The notes: generated from the sequence alone by a model not told the origin. A DNA stretch of 64,000 nt from HGM13006 sp900757695 (GCA_959607825.1 CAUHNW010000001.1:186001-250000); one strand, 5' to 3'; positions 52,099 to 61,173 are shown, counted from the stretch's first letter. Numbers and translations: made by a program.

Positions 52099-54249
52099 TC
52101 AGAGCGCCATCGCCGCTGCGAAGCCCGTAAGCGTACACTCCTGGATGCTGCCAGGCTTCACATTATCGCCGATCACATAGATCTCCGGGGCACAGCCCTG
52201 GAAGGCCGCCGCCGCCTCGGTCCGGGACTGCCGGCCGCCGGACACAATCACCGTGTCGCAGTCAAACCGAATAATCTCCCGTAGAATATCCTTTTCGTCG
52301 ATCTGCTGGATCTCCTCTGGGTCATGAGCAAAGCCCATCCCCAGTCCGGGCGGCTTAGGCATGCCACCGTCCTCCTTCATCAGCTCCGGAGGCGGCCCCA
52401 TCTGCTGCGTCAGGTCCGGATACACTGGATACTGGAACCCCGGAATATGCGGCGGCTCTTCCACATGGGTCTCCAGCATCTCCTTGACCCCCTGGAACGT
52501 CAGCTTCCGCTGGGGCATATTGGTCTTGACTTCGGCCACCACATACCGGCTGCCGATTTCTTTCGTGTCCGCAAACTCCACAACGGTCAGGTTCGGCTCC
52601 GTTTCAAAAACGTGCTGCACCGCATAGATGCAATGGTTATTCTCGGCGAACACAGCCTGCTTCCGGGTGAGCAACGTCACCTGCCGCCCAGTTCGGGCCA
52701 GATACAGCGCTGTCTCCTTGCCGGAAGCGCCGCCGCCCACCAGAACCACCCTTTGCCCGATGGCATCCGGATTCTCATAGACCTGGTCAATGGTCAGCAC
52801 ACCAGGCAGCTCCGCACCCTGCACAGGAATGGTCTTTGCCTCAGATCCCAGGGCAAGGATCACAGCGTCATAGCCTTCGGATTTGATCTGTTCTGGCGTG
52901 GCCAATGTGTTTAGCCGGACCTGACATCCAGACTGGGCCACCTGCCGGCGCATCCAGTAGAGATAATCCCGCAGGTTCCACTTAAAATCCGGATAGACGG
53001 CAAACTTCGCCTGCCCGCCTAGGGCATCGCTCTTTTCATAAATGGTCACCTGATGGCCCCGCTCGTCGGCAGCCAGCGCCGCACGAACGCCCGCAGGACC
53101 ACCGCCGATGACCGCGACCTTCTTGCTGCCCTTGGTTGCCGGGAACAGGCCGGGATTCTGGAGCAGCATACTGTAGGGATTGACCGCACAGCTGGGGCTG
53201 TCACACTTGCCCATGCACCGGAGACAGGGTGTCACATCCGCCCCCCTGCCCTCCTGCAGTTTAATTCCAAAGCTCGTATCCGCATAATACTGCCGCGCCA
53301 TGGCAATCAGGTCCGTCCTGCCCTCGGCCAGGAACTGCTCCATAGTATCCGGATCTCCAAAGCCGCCCACTGGAGCGCACAGGGCTTTGATGCCTCTGGC
53401 CTTGAACTTCTCGGCAAATTGCAGATTCCAGGGACTCTCCTTTGTGGAGTTGTAGCCGCCCACATGGGTGTAAGAGCCATCCCAGCCCCGAATCTGAAAA
53501 ATATCCACCAATCCCTCGCACATCTGGCAGAAGTCCAGCCAGTATTCCACATCGTATCCGGGCTGTTCCTCCTCGGCGGAGGTCTGGATTTCTATGAGGA
53601 AATTCTGCCCACATGCCTCCTTGACCCGCCGGAACACCGTCAGGGGCAGCCGGGCCCGCTCCTCCAGTGTATTGCCGCCCCACTGGTCCTTTCTCTGGTT
53701 CAGCACTGGGGAAATGGCATTGGCCAGAATCGAGGCCCGGTAGCTCATATAGAATGTCACACCATCAAAGCCAATGCGCTGGAGCTCCCGACACTGAAAG
53801 ACAAAGTCATCGATCATTCCGTCGATCCGTGCTGCGGAGATCTCCGGCTTGTTCTTAAAGTTCGGGTTGTAGTCCCCCTTCCAGTCGAAGTCCCAATGGT
53901 TCAGGTGACTGATGTTCAGTTCCTGGGGCTCCACATTCATCAGCGACGCCGTGCATAGTGTCCCGTATTTGTGGACCTCGCCGATCATCCTGGTAAAGCC
54001 AGCCTGGACCTGGGGGTCGTCCATGAACAGCCGGGACATCACGCTGCGTTTGCCCTCACAGTCCGGCCAGGAACCCACGATCATGCACACCAGCGCGGCA
54101 CCATTTTTCGCAATGTTGGTGAAGTACCGGGTGGCCTTCTGGAAGGACTCCTCTGAGCCGTCCACACCGCCGCCGCTTTTCGTGTGGGTCAGGCGGCTTT
54201 TCAGGGTAATGCCATTGATGGTCACAGGGCTAAATATATGCTCGTACAA
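52099..54249 (-). CDS. Old Yellow Enzyme / 2,4-dienoyl-CoA reductase-like flavoprotein OYE2
   Basis: 716 residues from a TTG with AAAGGAAG upstream; the start fits the alignment with OYE1. FMN barrel: IFSPVTINGITLKSRLTHTK and SPVLNQRKDQWGGNTLEERA. The active-site stretch is TFYMSYRAS, close to that of OYE1. Fe-S motif CLRCMGKCDSPSCAVNP near residue 340; KKVAVIGGGPAGVRAALAA binds FAD and RVVLVGGGASGKETALYLA binds NAD(P)H. A Pro/Met-rich insert (PPHIPGFQYPVYPDLTQQ onward) lies near residues 600-645. Likely reduces a conjugated C=C bond with electrons from NAD(P)H or a flavodoxin. It follows beta-helix 3 across a strong hairpin. Confidence 0.9.
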   Translation of the reverse strand: MYEHIFSPVTINGITLKSRLTHTKSGGGVDGSEESFQKATRYFTNIAKNGAALVCMIVGSWPDCEGKRSVMSRLFMDDPQVQAGFTRMIGEVHKYGTLCTASLMNVEPQELNISHLNHWDFDWKGDYNPNFKNKPEISAARIDGMIDDFVFQCRELQRIGFDGVTFYMSYRASILANAISPVLNQRKDQWGGNTLEERARLPLTVFRRVKEACGQNFLIEIQTSAEEEQPGYDVEYWLDFCQMCEGLVDIFQIRGWDGSYTHVGGYNSTKESPWNLQFAEKFKARGIKALCAPVGGFGDPDTMEQFLAEGRTDLIAMARQYYADTSFGIKLQEGRGADVTPCLRCMGKCDSPSCAVNPYSMLLQNPGLFPATKGSKKVAVIGGGPAGVRAALAADERGHQVTIYEKSDALGGQAKFAVYPDFKWNLRDYLYWMRRQVAQSGCQVRLNTLATPEQIKSEGYDAVILALGSEAKTIPVQGAELPGVLTIDQVYENPDAIGQRVVLVGGGASGKETALYLARTGRQVTLLTRKQAVFAENNHCIYAVQHVFETEPNLTVVEFADTKEIGSRYVVAEVKTNMPQRKLTFQGVKEMLETHVEEPPHIPGFQYPVYPDLTQQMGPPPELMKEDGGMPKPPGLGMGFAHDPEEIQQIDEKDILREIIRFDCDTVIVSGGRQSRTEAAAAFQGCAPEIYVIGDNVKPGSIQECTLTGFAAAMAL

Positions 54250-54268
54250 ATCACATACTTCCTTTCTC

Positions 54269-54308
54269 AGTGCGGCACAGCAGGCAACTCAAGCTGCTGT
54301 GCCGCACT
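54269..54308. repeat. Intercistronic hairpin between beta-helix 3 and OYE2
   Basis: AGTGCGGCACAGCAG and CTGCTGTGCCGCACT form a perfect 15-bp stem with a 10-nt loop. No T-run follows on the operon strand. Confidence 0.55.
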
Positions 54309-54341
54309 TGATTTCCCGCTGCGGTCAGGCTGCCCGTTTTT

Positions 54342-55898
54342 TTACCCAGTGACAGTCAGTTTTCCGCCGGAGGCCAGGACATACTCACCCTTGAGGCCGC
54401 AGCCCTCGCCTGCCTTGGCGGTGATGGTGATACCTGCCGCAGCATCGATCTGCTCGGTCTGCACGTCGCCCACCAGACACACGGTGGAATCTGCTGTGGC
54501 AGTCCACCTGGCGTTATCCAGCTTCACATAGGCATCCTCAATCCGGCCTATGACCGCAGCATTCTGGAGCGTTACATTCATCGTCCGGTCTGTGTCCTCG
54601 TGGATGATGTCGCCTGTGTATTCCCCGTTGGCAATCACAGCGTTGATGCCGTAGACCTTGCACTTCAGCTTCTCCGGCACCTTGGTCGCGGCAGGATCCT
54701 CGTTCACGATGGAGTGAACCAGATACTTTCCTGTCCTGACCTTAGCGCCGTCCAACTTCAGATAGACGTTCTCAGACTTCACAAAGAACAGCGCTTCGCC
54801 CACGTCCCAGTCGCCGCCCACAATGTGGCACTCTGTCGTCTCGGTGTGATGCCCCCGGACGCCATGGAGCATACTGCCGTACTGGTTCGATTTGACGGTA
54901 CAATTGTTGAGCTTCACCCAGGCGTCGCCGGCAATGATTGCCACGTGGGTATCCACCGTAATCCGGCAATCATTCAGGACATTGTGGCAACCGCCGTCGG
55001 CGTAGGTTCCATAGCCCACGGTTTCGCAGACCACGTCGCAGTTGTTAGCCTCCAGGTACAGGTCGCCATGGGACCCGTCCGTGGACAGGGCCGCCCAGGA
55101 GTGGGCCAGAATCTTGGAGTCGTAGAAATAGGCCCGGGAGTTGCCCATGCTGAGATGCGTCCGGCAGTTGCCCCCCAGCTTCAAGCCTGGAGGCGGCTCC
55201 ATCATGCCGGAGGCCACCCGGGGCACATAGGACTTCGGAATCTCGCCGCCCTTGGCGTCCAGGACGCAGTTGCGGACGATGAGGGTGGCGTCGCCGGTGA
55301 CCACGGTGCAGGGCCGGATGACGCCGTGGGTGGTGACGTTGACGTTCTCCATCTCGCACTTCGCATCGTCATTGACCATGACAGCCGCGCCAATGCCTGC
55401 AAAGTCGTCAATGCCATGTCCGGTCATGTCGAACTGAGAGTCCTTGATTTCATAGACCGAATCGCCGCCGATGTACAGGCCGTTCAGGCAGACCTCATCG
55501 GTCTGATAGCTGACACCGGTCATTGCATTATCCGTCACAATGCCGTTGATCTGTGCGTAGGGCTCTTTCGCAATGTACAGCTTACCGTCCAGTACATCCA
55601 TGGACTCCATCCGTGGGAAGGGCGGAGACTTGGGCGGGCCGCCGCCGGGCATACCCGGACCGGGCTTTCCCGGCTCCACATCCGCCCCGGGCACAGAACC
55701 GGGGTGCTCCGAGGGGCGGCAGATAGGCGGGCAGGGCTTCCGCTCCCCTGTTGATGGTGGGCTCAGGGGCGGCATATCCTTGGGATCCATACCGGAGGCC
55801 CGCATGATCTCCTCCATGGTGGCCTTTTTCGGTTTGTTGACCGGACCTTCCAGCACAGGCATGCCAAAGGCCGGTATGCTTTCATAAATCGTATTCAT
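54342..55898 (-). CDS. Beta-helix protein 3, no signal peptide
   Basis: 518 residues with GGAGGAAC upstream. The N-terminal 100 residues (MNTIYESIPAFGMPVLEGP onward) are Pro/Gly/Met-rich and contain no membrane or signal segment. From about residue 100 the protein repeats short strand-turn units: YIGGDSVYEIKDSQFDMTGH, ATLIVRNCVLDAKGGEIPK, LYLEANNCDVVCETVGYGTY, NVTLQNAAVIGRIEDAYVKL, and ends with a beta-helix cap (EGCGLKGEYVLASGGKLTVTG). The same end is found in beta-helix 2 (GEYTLSSGGKLIV). Fold call is good; function not known. It lies between SBP7 and OYE2. Confidence 0.73.
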   Translation of the reverse strand: MNTIYESIPAFGMPVLEGPVNKPKKATMEEIMRASGMDPKDMPPLSPPSTGERKPCPPICRPSEHPGSVPGADVEPGKPGPGMPGGGPPKSPPFPRMESMDVLDGKLYIAKEPYAQINGIVTDNAMTGVSYQTDEVCLNGLYIGGDSVYEIKDSQFDMTGHGIDDFAGIGAAVMVNDDAKCEMENVNVTTHGVIRPCTVVTGDATLIVRNCVLDAKGGEIPKSYVPRVASGMMEPPPGLKLGGNCRTHLSMGNSRAYFYDSKILAHSWAALSTDGSHGDLYLEANNCDVVCETVGYGTYADGGCHNVLNDCRITVDTHVAIIAGDAWVKLNNCTVKSNQYGSMLHGVRGHHTETTECHIVGGDWDVGEALFFVKSENVYLKLDGAKVRTGKYLVHSIVNEDPAATKVPEKLKCKVYGINAVIANGEYTGDIIHEDTDRTMNVTLQNAAVIGRIEDAYVKLDNARWTATADSTVCLVGDVQTEQIDAAAGITITAKAGEGCGLKGEYVLASGGKLTVTG

Positions 55899-55916
55899 CG
55901 CATGTTCCTCCGATCG

Positions 55917-57710
55917 TCAGTTGCTGCGGCGGGCACTGATGTCCTCGTAGGCCGCCTGGTATGCTTCCAGGACCGTATCCATGTGCATTTCCAGCAGCTT
56001 AGCCTGGAATGCTTCATAGTCTGTGGTCAGGTTCAGGTCGCCCACAATGAACTTCACCAGGCACTCGTCCACATAAGTGTCAATATCGGACTCCAGGGGC
56101 AAAATCTCCGCGGACACATCGGCAGACAGCGTCACCCAGGAGGGCATATTCAAGTAGTCGCCGTCCGCCTCCACAGATGCCCAGATATCCGAGGCCTCGA
56201 TCATATCCTCGGTATAGCCGTCGAACTCTCTGGCCGCGTGCATCAGGAAGTTGCCCTGAAGCATGGTGTACATGCTTTTTGCCACAAAGCCGGGATACTC
56301 AGACGCCGTGATCAGCTCTGTCCAATGGGGCACACCGTCCGCATCATAGGTAAAGCTCTCGCCCTCGGTACCATAGTTCGCCAGCAGCCAGCCATCGGGG
56401 CTGTACAGGAAGTCCAGCCACTTGAGCGCCAGCTCCACATCATCGCAGGCGGTGGTTACGTTGTAGTTCCCTTCGGGAGTTGCCTCACTCTTGAGGCCGT
56501 TGGAGATCCGCAGCTTGTCGCCCTTGTTCTTTACCGCGTCGGTGATGGCCTGGATCTCAAAGTCCGGATCCGAGGCATAGCTCTTGAGTTCCGGGTATTC
56601 AGCAGCATACTGGTAGAATAGGCCGTAGGTGTCATTGGCCACCACCGCCAGCTCAGGTTCCTCCTGGCTCACATCGCTGAAGAAATCCTTGGCGAACAGG
56701 CCCTCGCTGTGCCACTGGTTCATCATAGTCAGGTATTCCAGGAAGCCGGGCTCCTGAAGGCTGGACCGGATCTCGCCGTCCACTAGCAGCTTCTGGGTAC
56801 CGTTGATGTCAAAGGCCCGGGTCAGCTGGTTGTCCCGAATGATACCCGAGTAGTGGATCCACATGGGTGTCTCCACATTCAGCTCCGTCTTAAACGCCAA
56901 AAGCATATCATGGTACTCATCCAGCGTTTCAGGAATCTCAAGTTCCAGCTTGTCCAGCCAGTCCTTGCGGACCTCCGGGCCGCTGATGTACAGGCGCGTG
57001 TTGTCCCGGGAGTAGATGCTGAAGCCCACCACCCGGCCGTCCGCGGTGGTTACCTCATCGCGGAATGTTGGGTTCCCGTCCATGAGGCCCTGATAGTTCA
57101 CCGCGTATTCCGGGATCAGATCGGTCAGGTCGTAGATCATGTCCTCCTCCACGGCGGCATCTGCACCGGCAGTATAGTTCATAGCCAGAGGCATAATGTC
57201 ACACAGGTCTCCAGAGGCCATCATCAACTGCACCTGGGTGTCAGCGTTCATAAAGGATGCAACGGTGTAATCAATATGGACCCCTGTGATCTCCTCGGTC
57301 TTTGCCGTGATGGGCAGGTCTGCGGGGGTCTCAAAGAACTGGTTCAGCAACGGATGCATGGAATAGAACACGGACAGGGTCGCGTCCGGATCCTCCGACA
57401 GGGGATACTCCTGGAAGGTCAGGTATTCTCCCTCGGGAATCAGGCCCAGGAGCTTCTGCTGTTCCTCCGTCAGCACCGGCCCTGTTTCTTCCTGCTCCTC
57501 CACAGACGCTTCGGTTTCAGGCGCCTCCGCCCCGGTGGGTTCCTCCGGTGCCGGGGCGGTCGCTTCTGCCGGCACTTCCGCAGCAGATTGCTCCGTGCCG
57601 GAGTTCGGTTCTTCTGCGCTGCTTGTGGTATCACTACCGCAGGCTGTAAGCAGGGACAGCAGCATTCCCACGGCCAGCAACAGGCTGAGCCATCTGGTCA
57701 TTTTCTTCAT
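55917..57710 (-). CDS. Substrate-binding lipoprotein SBP7
   Basis: 597 residues with GGAAGGAG upstream. The lipobox LTAC sets Cys24 as the lipid anchor. A Glu/Pro/Ala tether leads to a core with VQLMMASGDLCDIM (the least conserved form of the ASG motif) and GPEVRKDWLDKLELEIPET. The C-terminal helix ends EAYQAAYEDISARRSN. It lies between flavodoxin F and beta-helix 3 in the OYE3 operon. As with the other six, no ABC permease is encoded nearby. Confidence 0.87.
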   Translation of the reverse strand: MKKMTRWLSLLLAVGMLLSLLTACGSDTTSSAEEPNSGTEQSAAEVPAEATAPAPEEPTGAEAPETEASVEEQEETGPVLTEEQQKLLGLIPEGEYLTFQEYPLSEDPDATLSVFYSMHPLLNQFFETPADLPITAKTEEITGVHIDYTVASFMNADTQVQLMMASGDLCDIMPLAMNYTAGADAAVEEDMIYDLTDLIPEYAVNYQGLMDGNPTFRDEVTTADGRVVGFSIYSRDNTRLYISGPEVRKDWLDKLELEIPETLDEYHDMLLAFKTELNVETPMWIHYSGIIRDNQLTRAFDINGTQKLLVDGEIRSSLQEPGFLEYLTMMNQWHSEGLFAKDFFSDVSQEEPELAVVANDTYGLFYQYAAEYPELKSYASDPDFEIQAITDAVKNKGDKLRISNGLKSEATPEGNYNVTTACDDVELALKWLDFLYSPDGWLLANYGTEGESFTYDADGVPHWTELITASEYPGFVAKSMYTMLQGNFLMHAAREFDGYTEDMIEASDIWASVEADGDYLNMPSWVTLSADVSAEILPLESDIDTYVDECLVKFIVGDLNLTTDYEAFQAKLLEMHMDTVLEAYQAAYEDISARRSN

Positions 57711-57737
57711 AACAATTCGCTCCTTCCGCGTTTTTTG

Positions 57738-58976
57738 TCAGCTGATGGAGATGTACTGGGAGGCCACGTCCTTGCGGATGCCGTCGTGGCTGTAGAAGTA
57801 GTCCTCCACCAGATCCGCCACCAGCGCCTCGGCTTTTTGAATATCCCGGGCGCAGGGCTTGGAATTCATATGGGTGTGGAAGAAATAAGAGCCCGCATGG
57901 TAGTTGCCGTCGGCGTCCTTGTAGTACACCGGATCGTCGATCTCTCCGCCGCCCATGATATTGGGCTTCACGCCGTCGGCCAGGCCCGCAGGACCAAACT
58001 CCCTGCCGCAGCAGGCAAACTTGCCAATGACCTTGACGCTGCTGGTCTCCAGGTAAAGTTTCAGGGTCTCCAGTGTCGCCAGGGCCTCGTTGGACCCGTA
58101 GAAGCCGCCGCCATAGGTGGTGAACACGATGCCCAGGGGTTGATAGATGCCGTGGGGCGCGGGGCCGCCTGCGTAGCTCAGGGTTCCACCCGCTCCGGCG
58201 GGACCGTTGAGTCCATCGCCTCCCAAGGGAGGCATACCGCCGCCGGGACCGCCAGGGCCGCCCATGGGAGGCATACCGCCGCCAGGTCCGCCGAGCATGG
58301 GGCCGTTGGGGCCGGGGCCCTTCAGTCCGCCGCCGCCGGCATTAAAGTCCAGGCCCGCCTCGGCGTTCTTGGTGACGTTGCTCTCCAGATCAGAGCCGCC
58401 GCCCAGGCTGAAGCGCTTGATGACCGCGGAGGTGGGAGAACCTGCGATAATCAGGCTGCCCAGGCACACCACGTCATAGTCCTGATAGTTCTTCGGAACG
58501 TACTCTGTCTTGTTTGTGACCTTGCACATGTCCACAGTGAAGCCATAGTGCTCGAAGGACCGCTGGAAAGCCTTGGCGATCTTTTCGGTGTTTCCGGTGA
58601 TGGAGGCATACAGGATCAGCGCCTTTTTCTTCATCTGGATCTTCTCGGCGTGGTCGTCCGCAGGGGTGATCTCACTAACCGTACCAGTTACAGTGGCTTT
58701 GGCTTTGTCCTCCTTGGGCGGGCCATAGGAGACGGTGCCGGACACCGTTTTCCCGTCGGTTTTCAGTGCCGCCTCCAGCTCCTGGCCTGATTCCTTGGCG
58801 GTGAAGGAGATCAAACTGTCCTCCGCCGTCAGCTTCGAGACAATGACACTTTTCCCCTGCTCGTCCAGCAGCGTGCCATGCCAGGTACCGTCATAGTAGT
58901 TCCGCAGCAGCAGGGTGCGGCTGGCCTTTGCCCCGTCCCGTTCAAAAGTGAATGTATACTTTCCTGTGTAGCTCAT
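57738..58976 (-). CDS. Flavodoxin-family protein F: N-terminal beta-domain and Gly/Pro/Met insert
   Basis: 412 residues from the ATG at 58976 with AAGGAGG upstream. The first 115 residues are the small beta domain (SYTGKYTFTFERDGAKAS; LISFTAKESGQELEAALK; GKTVSGTVSYG). The flavodoxin core begins KKALILYASITGNTEKIAKA with an intact phosphate loop, then VVCLGSLIIAGSP and GIVFTTYGGGFYGSNE. A Gly/Pro/Met insert (about residues 225-285) lies between them. GKFACCGREFGPAG has the Cys pair and the C-terminus ends QKAEALVADLVEDYFY. Paralogue of flavodoxin E. Directly downstream of OYE3, which makes OYE3 a likely redox partner. Confidence 0.86.
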   Translation of the reverse strand: MSYTGKYTFTFERDGAKASRTLLLRNYYDGTWHGTLLDEQGKSVIVSKLTAEDSLISFTAKESGQELEAALKTDGKTVSGTVSYGPPKEDKAKATVTGTVSEITPADDHAEKIQMKKKALILYASITGNTEKIAKAFQRSFEHYGFTVDMCKVTNKTEYVPKNYQDYDVVCLGSLIIAGSPTSAVIKRFSLGGGSDLESNVTKNAEAGLDFNAGGGGLKGPGPNGPMLGGPGGGMPPMGGPGGPGGGMPPLGGDGLNGPAGAGGTLSYAGGPAPHGIYQPLGIVFTTYGGGFYGSNEALATLETLKLYLETSSVKVIGKFACCGREFGPAGLADGVKPNIMGGGEIDDPVYYKDADGNYHAGSYFFHTHMNSKPCARDIQKAEALVADLVEDYFYSHDGIRKDVASQYISIS

Positions 58977-59005
58977 AACGTTTTCCTCCTTGGTCTGTTT
59001 TGTAT

Positions 59006-61055
59006 TTACAGCAGCATCGCTCCGGCATAGCCGCTGCGGACTGCTTTCTGTACGTTCCCCGCTTTTTCGCAATCGCCGATCATGCGGGTGTTGGCTACGG
59101 CACCGTAAAGGCCCATGGCCTCGTCGAAGTTCTCTTTCGTTCCGACCGAGTAGAGCACGGTTCCACAGGAGATCTTGTGTTCTGCGCCCGCCTTGTCCCT
59201 GTAGCAGACTCCGTCAGGCTCGATGGCTGTGACCGTGACGCCGCAGATGCCGTGGAAGCTGGGCAGATTCCTGTAGTAGTTCTCCAGCATGCTCCGGTAA
59301 TGGGCCTCCGGGGCCTCGTTGGCCAGCCGGGGGAGCATCTCCAGCACTGTCACCTGATGGCCCTTTTCCGCCAGGTGCATGCCGGTCTCCACGCCGATTT
59401 CGCCGCCGCCGATGATGACCACGTTTTGGTCCAGCTCGTCCTCGTGGCCGAATACACCGGAGGCGGGCCGCACCAGGGGCAGGTCGATGCCGGGAATGGG
59501 CGGCTTTTTCGGCGAGGCGCCCACTGCCACCAGAACCGCCTCAAAGTCCCCGTGGGCCAGCAGGTCCCGGTCCGCCCGGGTGTTCAGCCGGACCTCCACT
59601 CCCTGCTTGTAGAGTTGGGTAATAAGGTAGTCCTTGAACTGTCGCAGGGGCCACTTGAAGGAGCAGTAGTCGCTGTGCCGCAGTTCGCCGCCGAGGCTGC
59701 CGCTGGCTTCAAACAGCGTCACCTGATGGCCCCGCTCCCGGGCCACCAGCGCCGCTTTCATGCCCGCAGGACCGCCGCCCACCACAGCTACCTTTTTCGG
59801 CGTGGTATCCACCCCATTCATGCGGAGGATCTTGTCCTCCATGCCCAGAATGGGGTTCACAGAGCAGGATGGAGCGGAAATAGTCGTTAGCGTTGGACAC
59901 ATGGCACTTGTTGCAGCGGATGCAGGGCACCACGTCCTCGCCCCGGCCCTCGTAGGCCTTTTTGCCGTACTCCGGGTCGCAGATCCAGCTGCGGGCCATG
60001 GCGATCAGGTCGCATTTGCCCTCCCGCAGGGCCTTTTCCGCCAGGTCCAGGTCGTGGAAGCCCGATGATGCGCATATGACCATTTGGATGCCCTGTTCCA
60101 CGCAGGCCCGTTTCACCTGGCCGATCTCCTCCAGATAGGGCATCTGATTGTCCGGGGTGGAGGTGAAGCCCGTGGGATGCTGGGGGTCCGCAATACCGCC
60201 CCGGAGGTGCAGAATGTCGATCTTCCCCTGGGCCAGCCGTGCGAATTCGATGGTGTCCGCTACGTTCCATCCCTCTTTTCCCGGCTCCGACACGCTCATG
60301 ACCGCCTCCAGGGGGAAGTCCCGGCCCAGGGCCTCCTTCATGGCACCGTAGAGCTCCAGCATAAAGCGGCTGCGGTTTTCCACGCTGCCGCCGTACTCGT
60401 CGGTGCGGTGGTTACAGAGGGGACTTAAAAACTGGGCGTGGATGCAGCGGCGGTAGGCACAGTGCAGGCTCATCATATCGAAGCCCAGCTTTTTTAGCAT
60501 CACCGCGTCGGCGACAGTCTCCGCGATATAGTCCTGGATCTGCTGGCGGGTCATATTGTCCACGGTGACACCGCTGCCCATGGGCATCATGTCGGCGGGC
60601 ATGTCCTGCGGCATATCCCCCTGGGGTGGATGATCCCCATCAAAGTCCTGCATCTCGTTGGATGGACCGCCGCCCATGCCGATCTGGGGCGCGAAATCAT
60701 AGGCCGTGGCCTTGCCGCCGTAGTAGTGGATGGCATCCAGCAGCTGGCAGATGTAGGTCTGGCAGGTGGGATCGTACATGTCGCACATATTGAAGTGGCC
60801 CCCGGGGAAGTCGATGTCCCGCTTGTTCTCCTCGGTGACCGGGAACCGGGGCATATCCACCTTCAGATGGTTGATGGTTACCAGGGCGGCACCGTTCCGG
60901 GCCCGGTTTGCCCAGTTGGTAATCATTTTCTCCGTATAGTGGGTCTCTGTTCCCTGGAGGAAGTGGGGCGTTGAGGGCGCTGAGGTCATGCGGTTTTTCA
61001 GCACCATATTGCCCACCTTCAGGGGAGACAGCAGATTGGGATAACGTATATTCAT
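59006..61055 (-). pseudogene. Old Yellow Enzyme-like flavoprotein OYE3, split by a frameshift
   Basis: The ATG at 61055 follows AAAGGAGG. Frame 1 encodes the FMN barrel: NLLSPLKVGNMVLKNRMTSA, SLHCAYRRCIHAQFLSP, CNHRTDEYGGSVENRSRF, and the first cysteines CIRCNKC. Near base 59,880 the reading frame shifts by one; the continuation APSCSVNPILGMEDKIL, KKVAVVGGGPAGMKAALVA and NVVIIGGGEIGVETGMHLA lies in the next frame, down to 59006. Together they give one normal two-domain enzyme of about 680 residues. Either the gene is broken or there is a single-base sequencing error. Its active-site stretch (HCAYRR) differs from OYE1 and OYE2. A Pro/Met/Asp-rich insert lies near residues 150-190. First gene of the longest operon here. 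Confidence 0.82.
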
Positions 61056-61089
61056 GGGAAAAACCTCCTTTGCTTCCATCATAGGAAAA

Positions 61090-61130
61090 CCGCCCGAAAA
61101 ACGCAATCGGCAGATCGCGCTTTCGGGCGG
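61090..61130 (-). terminator. Terminator after AraC6
   Basis: CCGCCCGAAA and TTTCGGGCGG form a perfect 10-bp stem; on the minus strand it is followed by TTTTCC. It lies between the AraC6 stop and the OYE3 start and may act as an attenuator, leaving OYE3 its own promoter. Confidence 0.65.
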
Positions 61131-61173
61131 AAGGTTTTTGAAATATTGTCACACAGGATTGAATATTTGACCG

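Noticed and set aside
2417..57710. Complete ABC importers for the seven SBPs
   Set aside because: No permease or ATPase gene is found in the window; only the binding proteins are present.
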